DNA of 64,000 bases from Chloroflexales bacterium ZM16-3 (GTDB taxonomy: Bacteria > Chloroflexota > Chloroflexia > Chloroflexales > Chloroflexaceae), in NCBI GenBank assembly GCA_004138175.2, contig RYFE02000029.1, positions 1 to 64,000 of the forward strand. Reading direction: 5' to 3'. The notes beneath the pieces were generated by a model, which saw nothing but the letters and a program-made list of their open reading frames with translations, was not told the DNA's origin and searched no databases. Below, piece after piece: positions 39,235-48,559 of the stretch (positions within the stretch are counted from its first letter, which is position 1; the number at the start of each line of letters is the position of its first letter). The translations under genes and the position numbers were made by a program.

Positions 39235-41671
39235 CCGTGAGCCGATAACGCTGCGGGTGCAGGGCTTCCCCCAGGAGATGGTCGGCAACCCGGCCACCAT
39301 CGAGGAGGGCTGGCTGCCGTTCTTCGTGAGCGCCGACTACCCGCTCCGCATGATCGCCGCGACCACGCGGTTCGACCTGCGCCGCCCGCTCGACCTGGCC
39401 CGCGATCAGCTCCGCATCGTGGACATCCAGCGGCGCACCGTGGAGCGGCTGCGCGGCATCGTCAGCCAGGGGAACGGCCATGTGCCCGCCGATGCGCTGG
39501 CCGCCTACCTCGACACGCTGGGCGACGCCGCGCAGGGCTGGATCGACGCCGCCCTGGCCGACGGCGACGTGCATGCGCGGGCGACCTGGGAGCAGGCGCT
39601 GACGGTGCTCGACCGGGCGGGCTGGCGACGGCGCTGGCTGCTGGCCTACGAGCGCTACTTCGAGCGCATGAACACCCACCTGGCGCTGCGCGGCCTGCGG
39701 CATACCCTGATCGCCTGGCACGACGAGGGCATGCGCCCCGGCGACTTCGCGCAGCAGGTGGGCCGGGCCTTCACCACCTCCGCCACGGTGGACATGCTGC
39801 CGAACCTGCTCCCGGTCAGCTACGTGGAGCGCTACGCCTGGCGCGAGGGCGGCTGCTACCTGGAGCCGGAGGAGCCGGATCACCCGCTCTGCGCCATGCT
39901 CACCCTCGCCAGCCCGCTGCGCGGCCAGTGGGATACGACCGTGCTCCACCGGCTGCTCAACGTCGGCTGCGACGTGGCGGTCTGCATCGACGTGCAGCCG
40001 GTGAGCCGTACCACGATGGAGTACCAGGCCGACCAGACCATCACGAACCGCACCTGGCAGTTCCGGCGCGGCACCGGCCCGCGCGACGCCCGCGCCGAGC
40101 GCGAGTATGCCGCCGCCCACCGGGCGCAGGAGGATCTCAGCACCGAGGCCGCCCACGACCTCCGCCTGGTGGTGGCCGTGTTTGGCGACGACCTCGACAC
40201 CTTGAACCAGAACGTGCGCCTGATCACCAGCGCCGCCGGCACCCGCGTGCCGCTGATGCGCATCCCTGGCCAGCAGGCCGAGCTCGCCCGCTACTTCACG
40301 ACCGATCCGACCAAGCGGATCGAGGCGCGCACGCGGGTGCATCGGATGCTCTCGCACGGCGTCGCGGTGACGACCATGTTCGGCCTCCGCAAGCCCGACC
40401 GCACCGACGGCATCCTGTGGCTGTTCCAGGGCGACACGCCGATCTTCTTCAACCCCATCAAGGACAAGCGGGCGGGCCACGCCGTGGTGCTCGGCAAGAC
40501 CGGCTCGGGCAAGACCTTCGCCCTGAACGCCTGGATGATGCGCTGGCTGGCCCAGGGGCACCAGGTGGTGCTCTATGAGCCGCAGGGCCACTCGGAGCGC
40601 TTCATCCGGGCCTGCGGCGCGGGCGGGGCGCGGTTCGTGCTCAACCTCGACCAGCAGCTCAACATTCTCGATGTCGTCGCCACCCGTGGCGAGCGCAACG
40701 AGCCGCCGAGCCTGGGCGTGCAGGTGGCGCACGTCGCCACCCAGCTCTCGGTGCTGCTGGGCGGCTCGACGATGACCGCCAGCGGCGCGGAGCAGTTCTA
40801 CCCCCGCGTGTGGGAGAGCATCGAGCGCGGCATCCTCGAAATTGCGCTCCAGCAGCTCTACGCGCCCTGGCCTGACCTCGACGCCCTGAGCGTCGAGCGC
40901 ACGCCCATCCTCGCCGACCTCTGCGCGGCGCTGCGCGAGGTTGGCCGACAGCTCCGCGAGCGCGAGCGGGAAGAGCTGGCTGGTGTCAACGGTGACATCG
41001 GCGGAGATCGCCGCCGCAAGCATCGCTCCGATAGCGCCTTTGATCTGGCCGGCGAGATCGAGCTGCGGCTGATCATGGGGCCATACGGCAAGAACTTCAA
41101 CGCGCGCACCAGCGTGGACTGGGACTTCTCGCACGACGCGACGGCCTACGACTTCAGCCAGATTCCCGAGGGCGCGGTGCGGATCTTCTACTACGCGCAG
41201 GCGTTCGGGGCGCTGAACCGGGCGGTGCGGGCGCCGAGCCGCGACCGCGCCCGGCCGCTCTGGGCGGTGATCGACGAGTTCAAGTACATGGCCAGCGTCC
41301 CGAGCCTCGCCACCTTCGCCGCGAGCGCGGTGAAGACCTGGCGCACCTTCGGGGCGGCGCTCTGGACGGCGGATCAGGACGCCCACACCTACCTGGGCAC
41401 CGAGGGGAGCGTCCCCGACCCGGCGATGCTGAGCGTGTGGCTGAACTCAACGATGAAGATGATCCTGCGCCAGGATCAGGCCGACGCGGCGCGCATCGCG
41501 GAGAAGATTCAGGGCATGCAGCCGGCCCACGCGGATCTGATCACCCGCCTGACCCGTGGGGACATCGTGCTGGTGTGGGAGAGCGACGACGACCTGATGA
41601 CCTACAACGAGGTCTTTGTGGGCCGGGTCGGCGTGGATGACCAGGAGCTACGGGCCTTCCGTGGGAGCTAG
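39227..41671 (+). CDS. virB4: VirB4/TrbE-family type IV secretion ATPase
   Basis: 814 residues, a typical VirB4 length. The N-terminal half (~1-400) is the VirB4-specific domain (LRVQGFPQEMVGNPATIEEG, TIARYFERMNTHLALR-type helices). The C-terminal RecA-like motor has Walker A LGKTGSGKTFALNAWM near residue 422, Walker B RPLWAVIDEFKYM near 680, ALWTADQDAHTYLG and LRQDQADAARIAEKIQGM. VirB4 powers pilus biogenesis and substrate transfer from the cytoplasmic face of the pore. It is the strongest single marker that this window encodes a mating-pair formation system. Confidence 0.95.
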   Translation: MADREPITLRVQGFPQEMVGNPATIEEGWLPFFVSADYPLRMIAATTRFDLRRPLDLARDQLRIVDIQRRTVERLRGIVSQGNGHVPADALAAYLDTLGDAAQGWIDAALADGDVHARATWEQALTVLDRAGWRRRWLLAYERYFERMNTHLALRGLRHTLIAWHDEGMRPGDFAQQVGRAFTTSATVDMLPNLLPVSYVERYAWREGGCYLEPEEPDHPLCAMLTLASPLRGQWDTTVLHRLLNVGCDVAVCIDVQPVSRTTMEYQADQTITNRTWQFRRGTGPRDARAEREYAAAHRAQEDLSTEAAHDLRLVVAVFGDDLDTLNQNVRLITSAAGTRVPLMRIPGQQAELARYFTTDPTKRIEARTRVHRMLSHGVAVTTMFGLRKPDRTDGILWLFQGDTPIFFNPIKDKRAGHAVVLGKTGSGKTFALNAWMMRWLAQGHQVVLYEPQGHSERFIRACGAGGARFVLNLDQQLNILDVVATRGERNEPPSLGVQVAHVATQLSVLLGGSTMTASGAEQFYPRVWESIERGILEIALQQLYAPWPDLDALSVERTPILADLCAALREVGRQLREREREELAGVNGDIGGDRRRKHRSDSAFDLAGEIELRLIMGPYGKNFNARTSVDWDFSHDATAYDFSQIPEGAVRIFYYAQAFGALNRAVRAPSRDRARPLWAVIDEFKYMASVPSLATFAASAVKTWRTFGAALWTADQDAHTYLGTEGSVPDPAMLSVWLNSTMKMILRQDQADAARIAEKIQGMQPAHADLITRLTRGDIVLVWESDDDLMTYNEVFVGRVGVDDQELRAFRGS

Positions 41672-41682
41672 GAGCGTCTGAG

Positions 41683-44600
41683 ATGCTATATCGCGTTCGG
41701 GGGTCACTTCATCCTGATACGACGCACATCGCCACCGAGCTGCGCGGCCTGATCGCGCACACCGGGCCGATCCGGCTGGGCTACCTCCAGATGCACGGCG
41801 TCGCCGCGCAGACGATCCAGGTGCGCGACGATGCCGCCGCCTTCTTCGAGGAGACGCTGCTGCCGAAGATCGGGGCCGCCGGCTCCTTTGTCGAGCAGCG
41901 CGCGGCCCTGCGGCAGCCCAAGGAGCTGCGGCTGGCGGCCACGCTCTGCCCGACGACGGCCACCGCGCTGCCCGACCTGCGCCGCTGGGCCGGCGTCTGG
42001 GGCGAGGTGGTCTACGCGCCGGGCCGCACGACGGTGCGGGTGCGCTGTCTGCCGGAGGACGCCGAGCGGCTGCGCGAGCTGGAGGGCCAGGGCTGGCGGG
42101 TGCGGCGCGGCCCCCTGGCGCGCCTCCCCTGGCTGGCGAGGGCCGCCCCCTTCGCCCCGCAGTTCTGGCCCGCACCGGCGGCCCCGGCCCCGGCCCCGGC
42201 CCGAGCGACACCGGCGCTGGCCGCAGCCGCCGCAGCGCCATCCCCGTCAACGCTGACCGCAGCGGAGGTGCTGGCTGCGGCTGACGCCGCGAACCTGCTG
42301 CTCGGCGTGACGCCCACGGGCGAGGGCGTGCGGCTGGCCTGGCGCGCGATGATCGTCGCGGTGCAGGATGGCGGGGAGCGGCAGGAGTCGGTCGTTGGTG
42401 CGTCGCTGCTCCGGGCGCTCGCGCAGGGCATGGGGGCGCTGGTGATCGCGGAGCGGGCAAAGGTGACGCCGCGGCTGCTCGCCCCGCTGGCGGATCGGCT
42501 GCGCATCATCGACATGGCCGACCCCTGGGAGAGCGCCCGCATCCCGTGGCGCAGCCTGCCGCCCGAGGCGCTCACGCTGCTGCTCGGCGGCGCGCCCCCG
42601 TCGCCGCTCCCTGAGACGCTGGCCGACGCCCTGCGCGCGGCGGGCCGACCTGGCGCGGCGACGCCGGTGCTGGAGGCGCTGACCCGCGAGCCGGCCTATG
42701 ATCTCGCCGGGACGCTGGAGGCCGGCGGCGGGGTGGTGCTGCTGCTGGAGCCGGGGGCGTCGGCCTCGCTCCTCGCCTCGCTGCTCATCCTTGGCCTGAG
42801 CCTCGCCCCGCTGACCCGCCCGCTGCTGATCTGCCGGCCTGCCGCGCTGCCCGTGCCGCCGAGTTTGGCGAGTCAGGCGGTGCAGTTCGTGTTTGGCGAC
42901 GCCCCAACGGCGGCCCTCCAGCTTCAGGCGACGCCGGGCGCGTGGACGGCGATCGTTCCTGACGGGACGCAGATCGTCCTTCAGGAAGACCTCACGGCCT
43001 TGGTGGTGGAGCGGGCGGGGGCCGATCACGCGGCCCTGGTGGGCGGGCTGCAAGGGCTTGGGTGGGCTGCTGGCACGTCGCCGCGTGCTGGCGCGGCGGA
43101 AGGCGCTGACATAGACCTGAGCTGGCCGGACGGGCTAGAAGCGGTCGCCGAAGCGGACTTGACGCTTCCTGAAGCGTCAGCGCAGCCCGAGGGGACGCAA
43201 GCGCCGCTGGCAGCGACTGATGAGGGTTTGACGCTTCAGGGAGCGTCAGCGCTGCCCGACGATGCTGGTATCGCGGGCCTGGGCTGGCCGGAAGGGATAG
43301 AAGAGACTGACGAAGCGGGTTTGACGCTTCAGGAAGCGTCAGCGCTGCCCAACGATGCTGGTATCGCGGGCCTGGGCTGGCCGGAAGCGCCAGAGGAAGC
43401 GGAGGCCGATGCGGGTTTGACGCTTCAGGGAGCTTCTGAGCAGCCCGAGGGGCCAGAAGCGCCGCTGGTGGCGGCTGATGCGGGTTTGACGCTTCAGGGA
43501 GCGTCAGCGCAGCCCGAGGGGGCGGAAGCGCCGCTGGCAGCGGCTGATGAGGGTTTAACGCTTCAGGGAGCGTCAGACCTGCCCGACGAAACGAATGATG
43601 TCGCCCCCTTCGATATTGACGAATGGCCTGCACTATTGTTTGACGATGCGTTGCTAAGCGACACCTTTGATCATGCTCCGCATGCACGGCGACCGAAGCC
43701 TCATCGTCGCAATAGGCTGGTTCTTCATGCTTCGCGTGCTCACCGCAGTAGTGCCGAAGCGGGTTTGACGCTTCAGGGAGCGTCAGACCAGCCCGAGGGG
43801 GCGGAAGCGCCGCTGGTGGCGGCTGATGAGGGTTTGACGCTTCAGGGAGCGTCAGACCTGCCCGAGGGGGCGGAGGCCGAAGCGGGTTTGACGCTTCAGG
43901 GAGCGTCAGACCAGCCCGAGGGGGCGGAAGCGCCGCTGGTGGCGGCTGATGAGGGTTTGACGCTTCAGGGAGCGTCAGACCAGCCCGAGGGGGCGGAGGC
44001 CGAAGCGGGCCTGGGCTGGCCGGAAGCGCCCGAGGGGGCGGAGGCCGAAGCGGGTTTGACGCTTCAGGGAGCGTCAGACCAGCCCGAGGGGGCGGAAGCG
44101 CCGCTGGTGGCGGCTGCTGATGAGGGTTTGACGCCTCAGGGAGCGTCAGACCAGCCCGAGGGGGCGAGTGTCGCGGGCCTGGGCTGGCCGGAAGCGCCAG
44201 AGGGAGAGGTCGCCGAAGCGGGTCTGACGCTTCAGGGAGCGTCAGACCAGCCCGAGGGGGCGGAAGCGCCGCTGGTGGCGGCTGATGAGGGTTTGACGCT
44301 TCAGGGAGCGTCAGACCAGCTCGACGAGGATGTGACGGATCTTGTTGCTGCGTGGCATCGTGGCGAGGGCATGCGCGACCTGGCCCGCGAACTGCGCCGC
44401 CGTCGCCCGGCCCTATCGCTCCTCGACGCGATGCGTACCCTGAAGGCTGCCATCAATGCGCCTTCCCCTCCGCCTGCATCACCACCGCCCCCGGCGGCGC
44501 ATGGCGGCTTGGAGGCAGTGCTACGTGGCCTGGCCGCAGAGACGCCGACGCTCCCAGAGGAGCGAGACACGCTGCAATCGTGGCGCAGCGGGGGGCAGCG

Positions 44601-44898
44601 GCGGGATGTCGTGCGCGAGGTGGCCGCTACCTACGGGATGCGCGAGGCGGAGGCGCGCGCGATCTACGACCGGCTCGTGTTGCCTCGGGTCATCAGCGAC
44701 ATGAACGGCAGCGCCGCCGAGGTGCTCCGTATCCTCCGCGAGCCACATGGGGGTGATCGGGCAACGATCCCGCCGCCAGTTATGGACTGCATCTCGCGCC
44801 TGCTCGGCACGCCGAAGACGAATGCCGGCATTGCGCGCTCGCTGCTTCCGTCCCTCCGCGAGACGCTGGCCGACCTCGACACCACGGGGAGGCCATAA
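41683..44898 (+). CDS. repeat-rich protein of the transfer operon, unknown
   Basis: 1071 residues. Residues ~1-160 are an alpha/beta domain (MLYRVRGSLHPDTTHIATEL, VRVRCLPEDAERLRELEGQG), and a Pro/Ala linker leads to a second alpha/beta domain (~190-460; MIVAVQDGGERQESVVGASL, VLLLEPGASASLLASLLILG) that looks like a P-loop fold lacking a Walker A. Residues ~492-885 consist of about fourteen units with the core GLTLQGASDQPEGAEAPLVA, each carrying the DNA palindrome described separately. The C-terminal ~180 residues are helical (DLARELRRRRPALSLLDAMR, GGQRRDVVREVAATYGMREA), resembling a DNA-binding or helicase-associated domain. It sits between the two transfer ATPases, with tail-to-head overlap to the next gene. 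No family recognised. Confidence 0.75.
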   Translation: MLYRVRGSLHPDTTHIATELRGLIAHTGPIRLGYLQMHGVAAQTIQVRDDAAAFFEETLLPKIGAAGSFVEQRAALRQPKELRLAATLCPTTATALPDLRRWAGVWGEVVYAPGRTTVRVRCLPEDAERLRELEGQGWRVRRGPLARLPWLARAAPFAPQFWPAPAAPAPAPARATPALAAAAAAPSPSTLTAAEVLAAADAANLLLGVTPTGEGVRLAWRAMIVAVQDGGERQESVVGASLLRALAQGMGALVIAERAKVTPRLLAPLADRLRIIDMADPWESARIPWRSLPPEALTLLLGGAPPSPLPETLADALRAAGRPGAATPVLEALTREPAYDLAGTLEAGGGVVLLLEPGASASLLASLLILGLSLAPLTRPLLICRPAALPVPPSLASQAVQFVFGDAPTAALQLQATPGAWTAIVPDGTQIVLQEDLTALVVERAGADHAALVGGLQGLGWAAGTSPRAGAAEGADIDLSWPDGLEAVAEADLTLPEASAQPEGTQAPLAATDEGLTLQGASALPDDAGIAGLGWPEGIEETDEAGLTLQEASALPNDAGIAGLGWPEAPEEAEADAGLTLQGASEQPEGPEAPLVAADAGLTLQGASAQPEGAEAPLAAADEGLTLQGASDLPDETNDVAPFDIDEWPALLFDDALLSDTFDHAPHARRPKPHRRNRLVLHASRAHRSSAEAGLTLQGASDQPEGAEAPLVAADEGLTLQGASDLPEGAEAEAGLTLQGASDQPEGAEAPLVAADEGLTLQGASDQPEGAEAEAGLGWPEAPEGAEAEAGLTLQGASDQPEGAEAPLVAAADEGLTPQGASDQPEGASVAGLGWPEAPEGEVAEAGLTLQGASDQPEGAEAPLVAADEGLTLQGASDQLDEDVTDLVAAWHRGEGMRDLARELRRRRPALSLLDAMRTLKAAINAPSPPPASPPPPAAHGGLEAVLRGLAAETPTLPEERDTLQSWRSGGQRRDVVREVAATYGMREAEARAIYDRLVLPRVISDMNGSAAEVLRILREPHGGDRATIPPPVMDCISRLLGTPKTNAGIARSLLPSLRETLADLDTTGRP
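43159..44313 (+). repeat. in-frame palindromic repeat array (TGACGCTTC / GAAGCGTCA family)
   Basis: Fourteen copies of a 20-23-bp palindrome inside one gene, near 43159, 43226, 43319, 43416, 43486, 43554, 43764, 43831, 43886, 43956, 44057, 44128, 44221 and 44291. The best copy (43160-43179) has perfect 9-bp arms TGACGCTTC and GAAGCGTCA around CT. Most others have TTTGACGCTTCAGGGAGCGT. All are read in the same frame as LTL-x-x-AS-x-x-P, often within a 69-bp tandem unit. Related copies lie outside this gene at 48438, 48514, 49129 and 49569. Confidence 0.85.
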
Positions 44899-46340
44899 TG
44901 CCAACCGCGAGCCGGGCCGCAGCTGCGCCCAAGCCCACATCGCAGGCGTCCCGCTATGGGCGGCAGCAGGCCGCCGCCGCGCAGGCCCGCGTGGCCGCCG
45001 TGGCCGGCATCGTGGCGGCGTATGTCGTGCCGCTGCTGCCCTCGCCCATCGGCCCCTTCCCGAACCCGCTGGCCGCCGTCCCCGGCTTCGCCCCCGAGCT
45101 CGGCCCCTGGGACTGGCGCGGCTATCTGTGGGGCACCCTCGCCCCGTCGCTGCTTCAGCCCATCATCCCCGCCGGGCTGCTCGGCTTCCCGCACCCCGCC
45201 CTCACGCCGTTCCTGGCCATCCAGCTCGGCGGGGCCATCTTCGGCCTGCTCGTCATCCTGGGCCTCATCCAGCACCTGATCAGCCTCTACGCGCAGCGCA
45301 CCACGCCCCTGGCGGCCACGCACACCTACGTGCGGCTGCGCATCCCTGGGAGCGCCCGCCTGACCCCGCTGGAGGGCGTCACGCTCTTTCGCACGCTCCA
45401 CGGGATGCTGCCGCCGGCCAACCTGGCGCAGGGCTCCCCCGTCCCGCTCACGCTGCGCTGGACGGCGCGGCCTGAGATGCCGGTCACGCAGGGCGTGACT
45501 ATCTGCGGCCAGCCCACCTTGCTGACCAGCATCAGCAAGACCCTCGAAGGGCTGACCCGAGGGGCGGCGGCGGAGGTCGCTGACGACCCCTTCGTCGCGG
45601 AGCTGAGGGAGGGCCGGTGGCTGTGCTGGGCCGATGTGCGCCAGGTGGCCCCGCGCTTTCTGCCGATCGCGGTGGCGGGGCGAAGCGACGACCCGCTGCT
45701 CGACGCGCTGCTCCCGGCGATGTCGCCCCAGGCCGGGGTGGACATGGCCGATGTCCAGATCATGCTCTCGCCGCTCAGCGACCGCACCTGGCGGCTGCCG
45801 GTGCTGGCGCAGCAGGAGGCGTTAAAGCTCGATATTGCGACGCCGGAGCGGCAGGCGCTCGACGCGAAGGCCGCCGGGCCGGCGTTTCGCGTGGGGGTGC
45901 GCCTGCGGGTGATCGCGGAGAGCCGCGACGCGGGGGTCGCAATGGTGCAGACCATCGCGGCCACGCTGAGCAGCAGCGCCCAGCCGGTCGCCGGCAGCGT
46001 GCAGCGGCTCTCCGCCGGCGGGGCGCAGGCGCTTCCGGCAACCCTTCCGCCGGCCCCCGCGCTCCCCCCGCTGGCCCTTCGGGTCGTGTTCGGGGCTGGC
46101 GCGGTGCTTGCCCTCGCCGTGGCCGTCGGCTGCTGGCTCTGGGCCGCCGCTGGCCCGCTGACGTGGGCGCTGCCCATTCTGGCGCTGCCCATCCCGGCGC
46201 TGGCCGTCGGCTGCTGGCACCGACGCCAGATCAAGGCCGACATGCGCCTCGTGCATGCGAGCGTGGTCGGCGCGATCTTGCCCCCGGCCAACCCGAAGCT
46301 CGTGCCGCTGATCGGCCCCTGGCTCGGCCGCAGCGAGTAG
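44898..46340 (+). CDS. polytopic membrane protein, probable partner of the coupling ATPase
   Basis: 480 residues, start sharing one base with the previous stop (TAATG). N-terminal basic/Gln-rich stretch, then membrane segments RVAAVAGIVAAYVVPLLPSP and LAIQLGGAIFGLLVILGLIQ. A large soluble region (~140-370) follows, with LTPLEGVTLFRTLHGMLPPA and FRVGVRLRVIAESRDAGVAM. Two further helices lie at ~395-440 (FGAGAVLALAVAVGCWLWAA). The layout, with a soluble domain resembling the all-alpha or substrate region next to a P-loop gene, suggests this is the membrane half of a split TraG/VirD4-type coupling system, the ATPase being the next gene. That is inference from order and topology. Confidence 0.65.
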   Translation: MPTASRAAAAPKPTSQASRYGRQQAAAAQARVAAVAGIVAAYVVPLLPSPIGPFPNPLAAVPGFAPELGPWDWRGYLWGTLAPSLLQPIIPAGLLGFPHPALTPFLAIQLGGAIFGLLVILGLIQHLISLYAQRTTPLAATHTYVRLRIPGSARLTPLEGVTLFRTLHGMLPPANLAQGSPVPLTLRWTARPEMPVTQGVTICGQPTLLTSISKTLEGLTRGAAAEVADDPFVAELREGRWLCWADVRQVAPRFLPIAVAGRSDDPLLDALLPAMSPQAGVDMADVQIMLSPLSDRTWRLPVLAQQEALKLDIATPERQALDAKAAGPAFRVGVRLRVIAESRDAGVAMVQTIAATLSSSAQPVAGSVQRLSAGGAQALPATLPPAPALPPLALRVVFGAGAVLALAVAVGCWLWAAAGPLTWALPILALPIPALAVGCWHRRQIKADMRLVHASVVGAILPPANPKLVPLIGPWLGRSE

Positions 46341-46368
46341 CCAATCGCTCATGTCACAGGAGACACCA

Positions 46369-48414
46369 ATGGTCATGCATTTAAGCGCCGCCGAACTCTC
46401 AACCCTCTGGCACCTGCCAACCGAGGGCCAGGGGGATCGCGTGGAGCGCGTCGCCGCCCGCTGGATGCCCGCGCCCGCAAACGCCTTTATCGACGCGGCC
46501 GACCCGCGCCAGATTGCGATGGGCATGGCCCGCCGGAGCGATGGGAGCTGGGCGCCGGTGGGCTTCTCCTACGACCGGCTGCGCTTCATCCAGTGGATCA
46601 CCGCGCCGATGGGCCGCGGCAAGTCCGAACTGCTCAGGAACATCCTCCAGGGGCTGCTGAACGCCGACGCGGGCTTTATGGCCCTCGACTGTAAGGCCAA
46701 AGACCTCGTGAACACGACGCTGCCGCTCATCCCGATGAGCCGCGAGAAGGATGTCGTGCTGGTCGATCTGGAGGGCTCCACGGACACCGGCGAGGATCTG
46801 CGGGTGTCCATGAACCTGCTCAGCCCCTCGCTGGGCCGCTCGCTGGGCGTGGAGCCGTCGATGATGGCCTCGATCATTCTGGGCATCTTCGCCACGCTCG
46901 ACCCCAACTTCTCCAGCGCGGTCGGCATCCAGCAGTTCGCCAACATGGGCATGCTGGCCCTGCTCGGCGGCGAGCCGATGCCGACCCTGATGCACCTGAT
47001 CCGCTTCTTCGGCGACGAGGACTACCGGGGCCAGGTGTGCGGCAGGCTCCCCGGCGCGTACCTGCAGGTCGCGGACTTCTGGGAGCGCCGGTTCGGCGAG
47101 ATGCCCGAGACGCAGAAAAGCTCGCTCGCCAGCTTCGAGCGGCGGCTGGATCGCATGCTCTCGTTCCCCGAGCTCCAGGCCATGCTCGTCGCCCCCGGCT
47201 GTAGCGTGGATCTCCGCAAGCTCATGGACAGCAAGGGCATCCTGCTGATGGGCATCTCGGCCAGCCAGGGCGACATCGCCACGGTGGCGATCACGCTGCT
47301 GCTGACCCAGCTCCGATTAGCCGCGCTCTCGCGCACGAACGTGCCGGAGGCGCGGCGCCCCGACTGGCCGATGATCATCGACGAGGTGCAGATTGTCGCC
47401 AACAGCAACGCCGACCTGTTCAAGGTGATGCTGTCGCAGTTTCGCTCGATGCGGATCGGCCAGATCCTCGTGCATCAGGGGCTGAGCCAGATCGACGGCG
47501 AGGTGATGGGGCCGCTCTCGGATAACGCCGCGCATCGCGTGATCTTCGGCTGCGAGGCCAACGACGCGGGCACCTACGCGGGCATCTACGGCGGCCAGGG
47601 GCTGACCCGCGAGGACTTCGTGGGCATGGAGGTTCACCCGAAGTACGGCTACGCGATGCACGCCTACCTGCGCTTCCAGGGCGGCCCGCTCTTCAGCACC
47701 AAGCCCCTGCCGATGGCGCAGGCGCTCACCGAGGCGGCCCCGCCCCCGGTCTACGTGGACTGGCGCACCGTGCGCGCCCCGGCCCGCAGCGCGCAGGACA
47801 GGCAGCTCGACGAGCAGATCGCGCGCTTTGGCGAGCTGTCGCGGGTGAGCTGGGATGCGGCGGTGGAGCGGCTTGGCGTCGCGGCGCTCAGGCGGCCAGA
47901 GCTATTTGACCTCTACTGCGCCCGCACCAAGGCCCACCGGCAGGCCCAGCGCCAGTTCATCCTCGACAACCCCGGCTGCATCAGGATGGACACGGACATC
48001 CGCGATGACGAGGCGCGGCGCGTCGATCAGAAGAGCCGGCGCATTCGGGTGCTCTCCGGGCTCGGGAGCGGCGTGCCGCGCCTGGAGACGACGGCCCTGT
48101 CCTGGTCGCTGCTGATGGCGGGCCGCGAGGCCAGCGCGGTGCGCAAGCAGCGGGCCGAGGAGGAGCAGGCGGCGAAGGCTGCCGCCAAGAGGGGCGGCGG
48201 TGGTAAGAAGCCCGATGCTGCCCCGTCTACGCCACGCCCGGCCCGCGCTCAGGCTGCTGCGGTCACAGGTGACACGAGCGGGGGCGCCGCGGATTCTCCG
48301 GCGAGCGGCAGCGCGGCCCCGGCAACGCGCTACCCGACCCTTGACGAGCTGGCCGCAGAGCGCGGGTGGAAGCGCGACGCCGGGGATACGGTCGGCGGGA
48401 TGGACGAGTGGTGA
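46369..48414 (+). CDS. virD4: VirD4/TraG-like type IV coupling ATPase
   Basis: 681 residues. AGGAG at 46358-46362 is 6 nt from ATG 46369 and decides the start; the ATG at 46351 has no such site. The P-loop domain begins near residue 65 (DRLRFIQWITAPMGRGKSEL, Walker A GRGKS), then ALDCKAKDLVNTTLPLIP, Walker B WPMIIDEVQIV near 335, and the sensor-type ILVHQGLSQIDGEVMGPLSD. There is no N-terminal membrane anchor, unlike classical VirD4; the preceding gene probably supplies it. The C-terminal ~60 residues are a Pro/Ala linker containing VTGD, ending LDELAAERGWKRDAGDTVGG. It would recruit the DNA-relaxase complex to the VirB4 pore. Confidence 0.85.
   Translation: MVMHLSAAELSTLWHLPTEGQGDRVERVAARWMPAPANAFIDAADPRQIAMGMARRSDGSWAPVGFSYDRLRFIQWITAPMGRGKSELLRNILQGLLNADAGFMALDCKAKDLVNTTLPLIPMSREKDVVLVDLEGSTDTGEDLRVSMNLLSPSLGRSLGVEPSMMASIILGIFATLDPNFSSAVGIQQFANMGMLALLGGEPMPTLMHLIRFFGDEDYRGQVCGRLPGAYLQVADFWERRFGEMPETQKSSLASFERRLDRMLSFPELQAMLVAPGCSVDLRKLMDSKGILLMGISASQGDIATVAITLLLTQLRLAALSRTNVPEARRPDWPMIIDEVQIVANSNADLFKVMLSQFRSMRIGQILVHQGLSQIDGEVMGPLSDNAAHRVIFGCEANDAGTYAGIYGGQGLTREDFVGMEVHPKYGYAMHAYLRFQGGPLFSTKPLPMAQALTEAAPPPVYVDWRTVRAPARSAQDRQLDEQIARFGELSRVSWDAAVERLGVAALRRPELFDLYCARTKAHRQAQRQFILDNPGCIRMDTDIRDDEARRVDQKSRRIRVLSGLGSGVPRLETTALSWSLLMAGREASAVRKQRAEEEQAAKAAAKRGGGGKKPDAAPSTPRPARAQAAAVTGDTSGGAADSPASGSAAPATRYPTLDELAAERGWKRDAGDTVGGMDEW
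48262..48273 (+). promoter_or_regulatory. GTCACAGGTGAC motif, copy in coupling-ATPase gene
   Basis: Exact 12-mer in the disordered tail-coding part, read as VTGD. Same frame and codons as the copies at 13395 and 62605. Confidence 0.45.
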
Positions 48415-48437
48415 GCAAAGAAGAGTGCTCAAACAAG

Positions 48438-48537
48438 GGTTTGACGCTCTCTGAAGCTTCAAACCTGCCATGTGACCTGTCCAGGTAGGTGTGTTCAGGT
48501 GTAGACGATGCGGTTTGACGCTCTCTGAAGCGTCAAA
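48438..48537 (+). repeat. two intergenic copies of the TGACGCT/AGCGTCA palindrome
   Basis: Copy one at 48438-48465 (ggtttgacgct, 7-nt centre, agcttcaaacc; one arm mutated) and copy two at 48514-48537 (perfect 9-bp arms TTTGACGCT and AGCGTCAAA). Both lie between the coupling-ATPase stop and the next start and so are noncoding here. This shows the palindrome is dispersed rather than only a protein repeat. They may act as hairpins in the leader of the downstream gene. Confidence 0.75.
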
Positions 48538-48559
48538 GCCCTGTTCTCTAGGACGAGCG

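Noticed and set aside
39209-41386. Minus-strand frame of 725 codons
   Set aside because: Antisense to the clear VirB4 ATPase.
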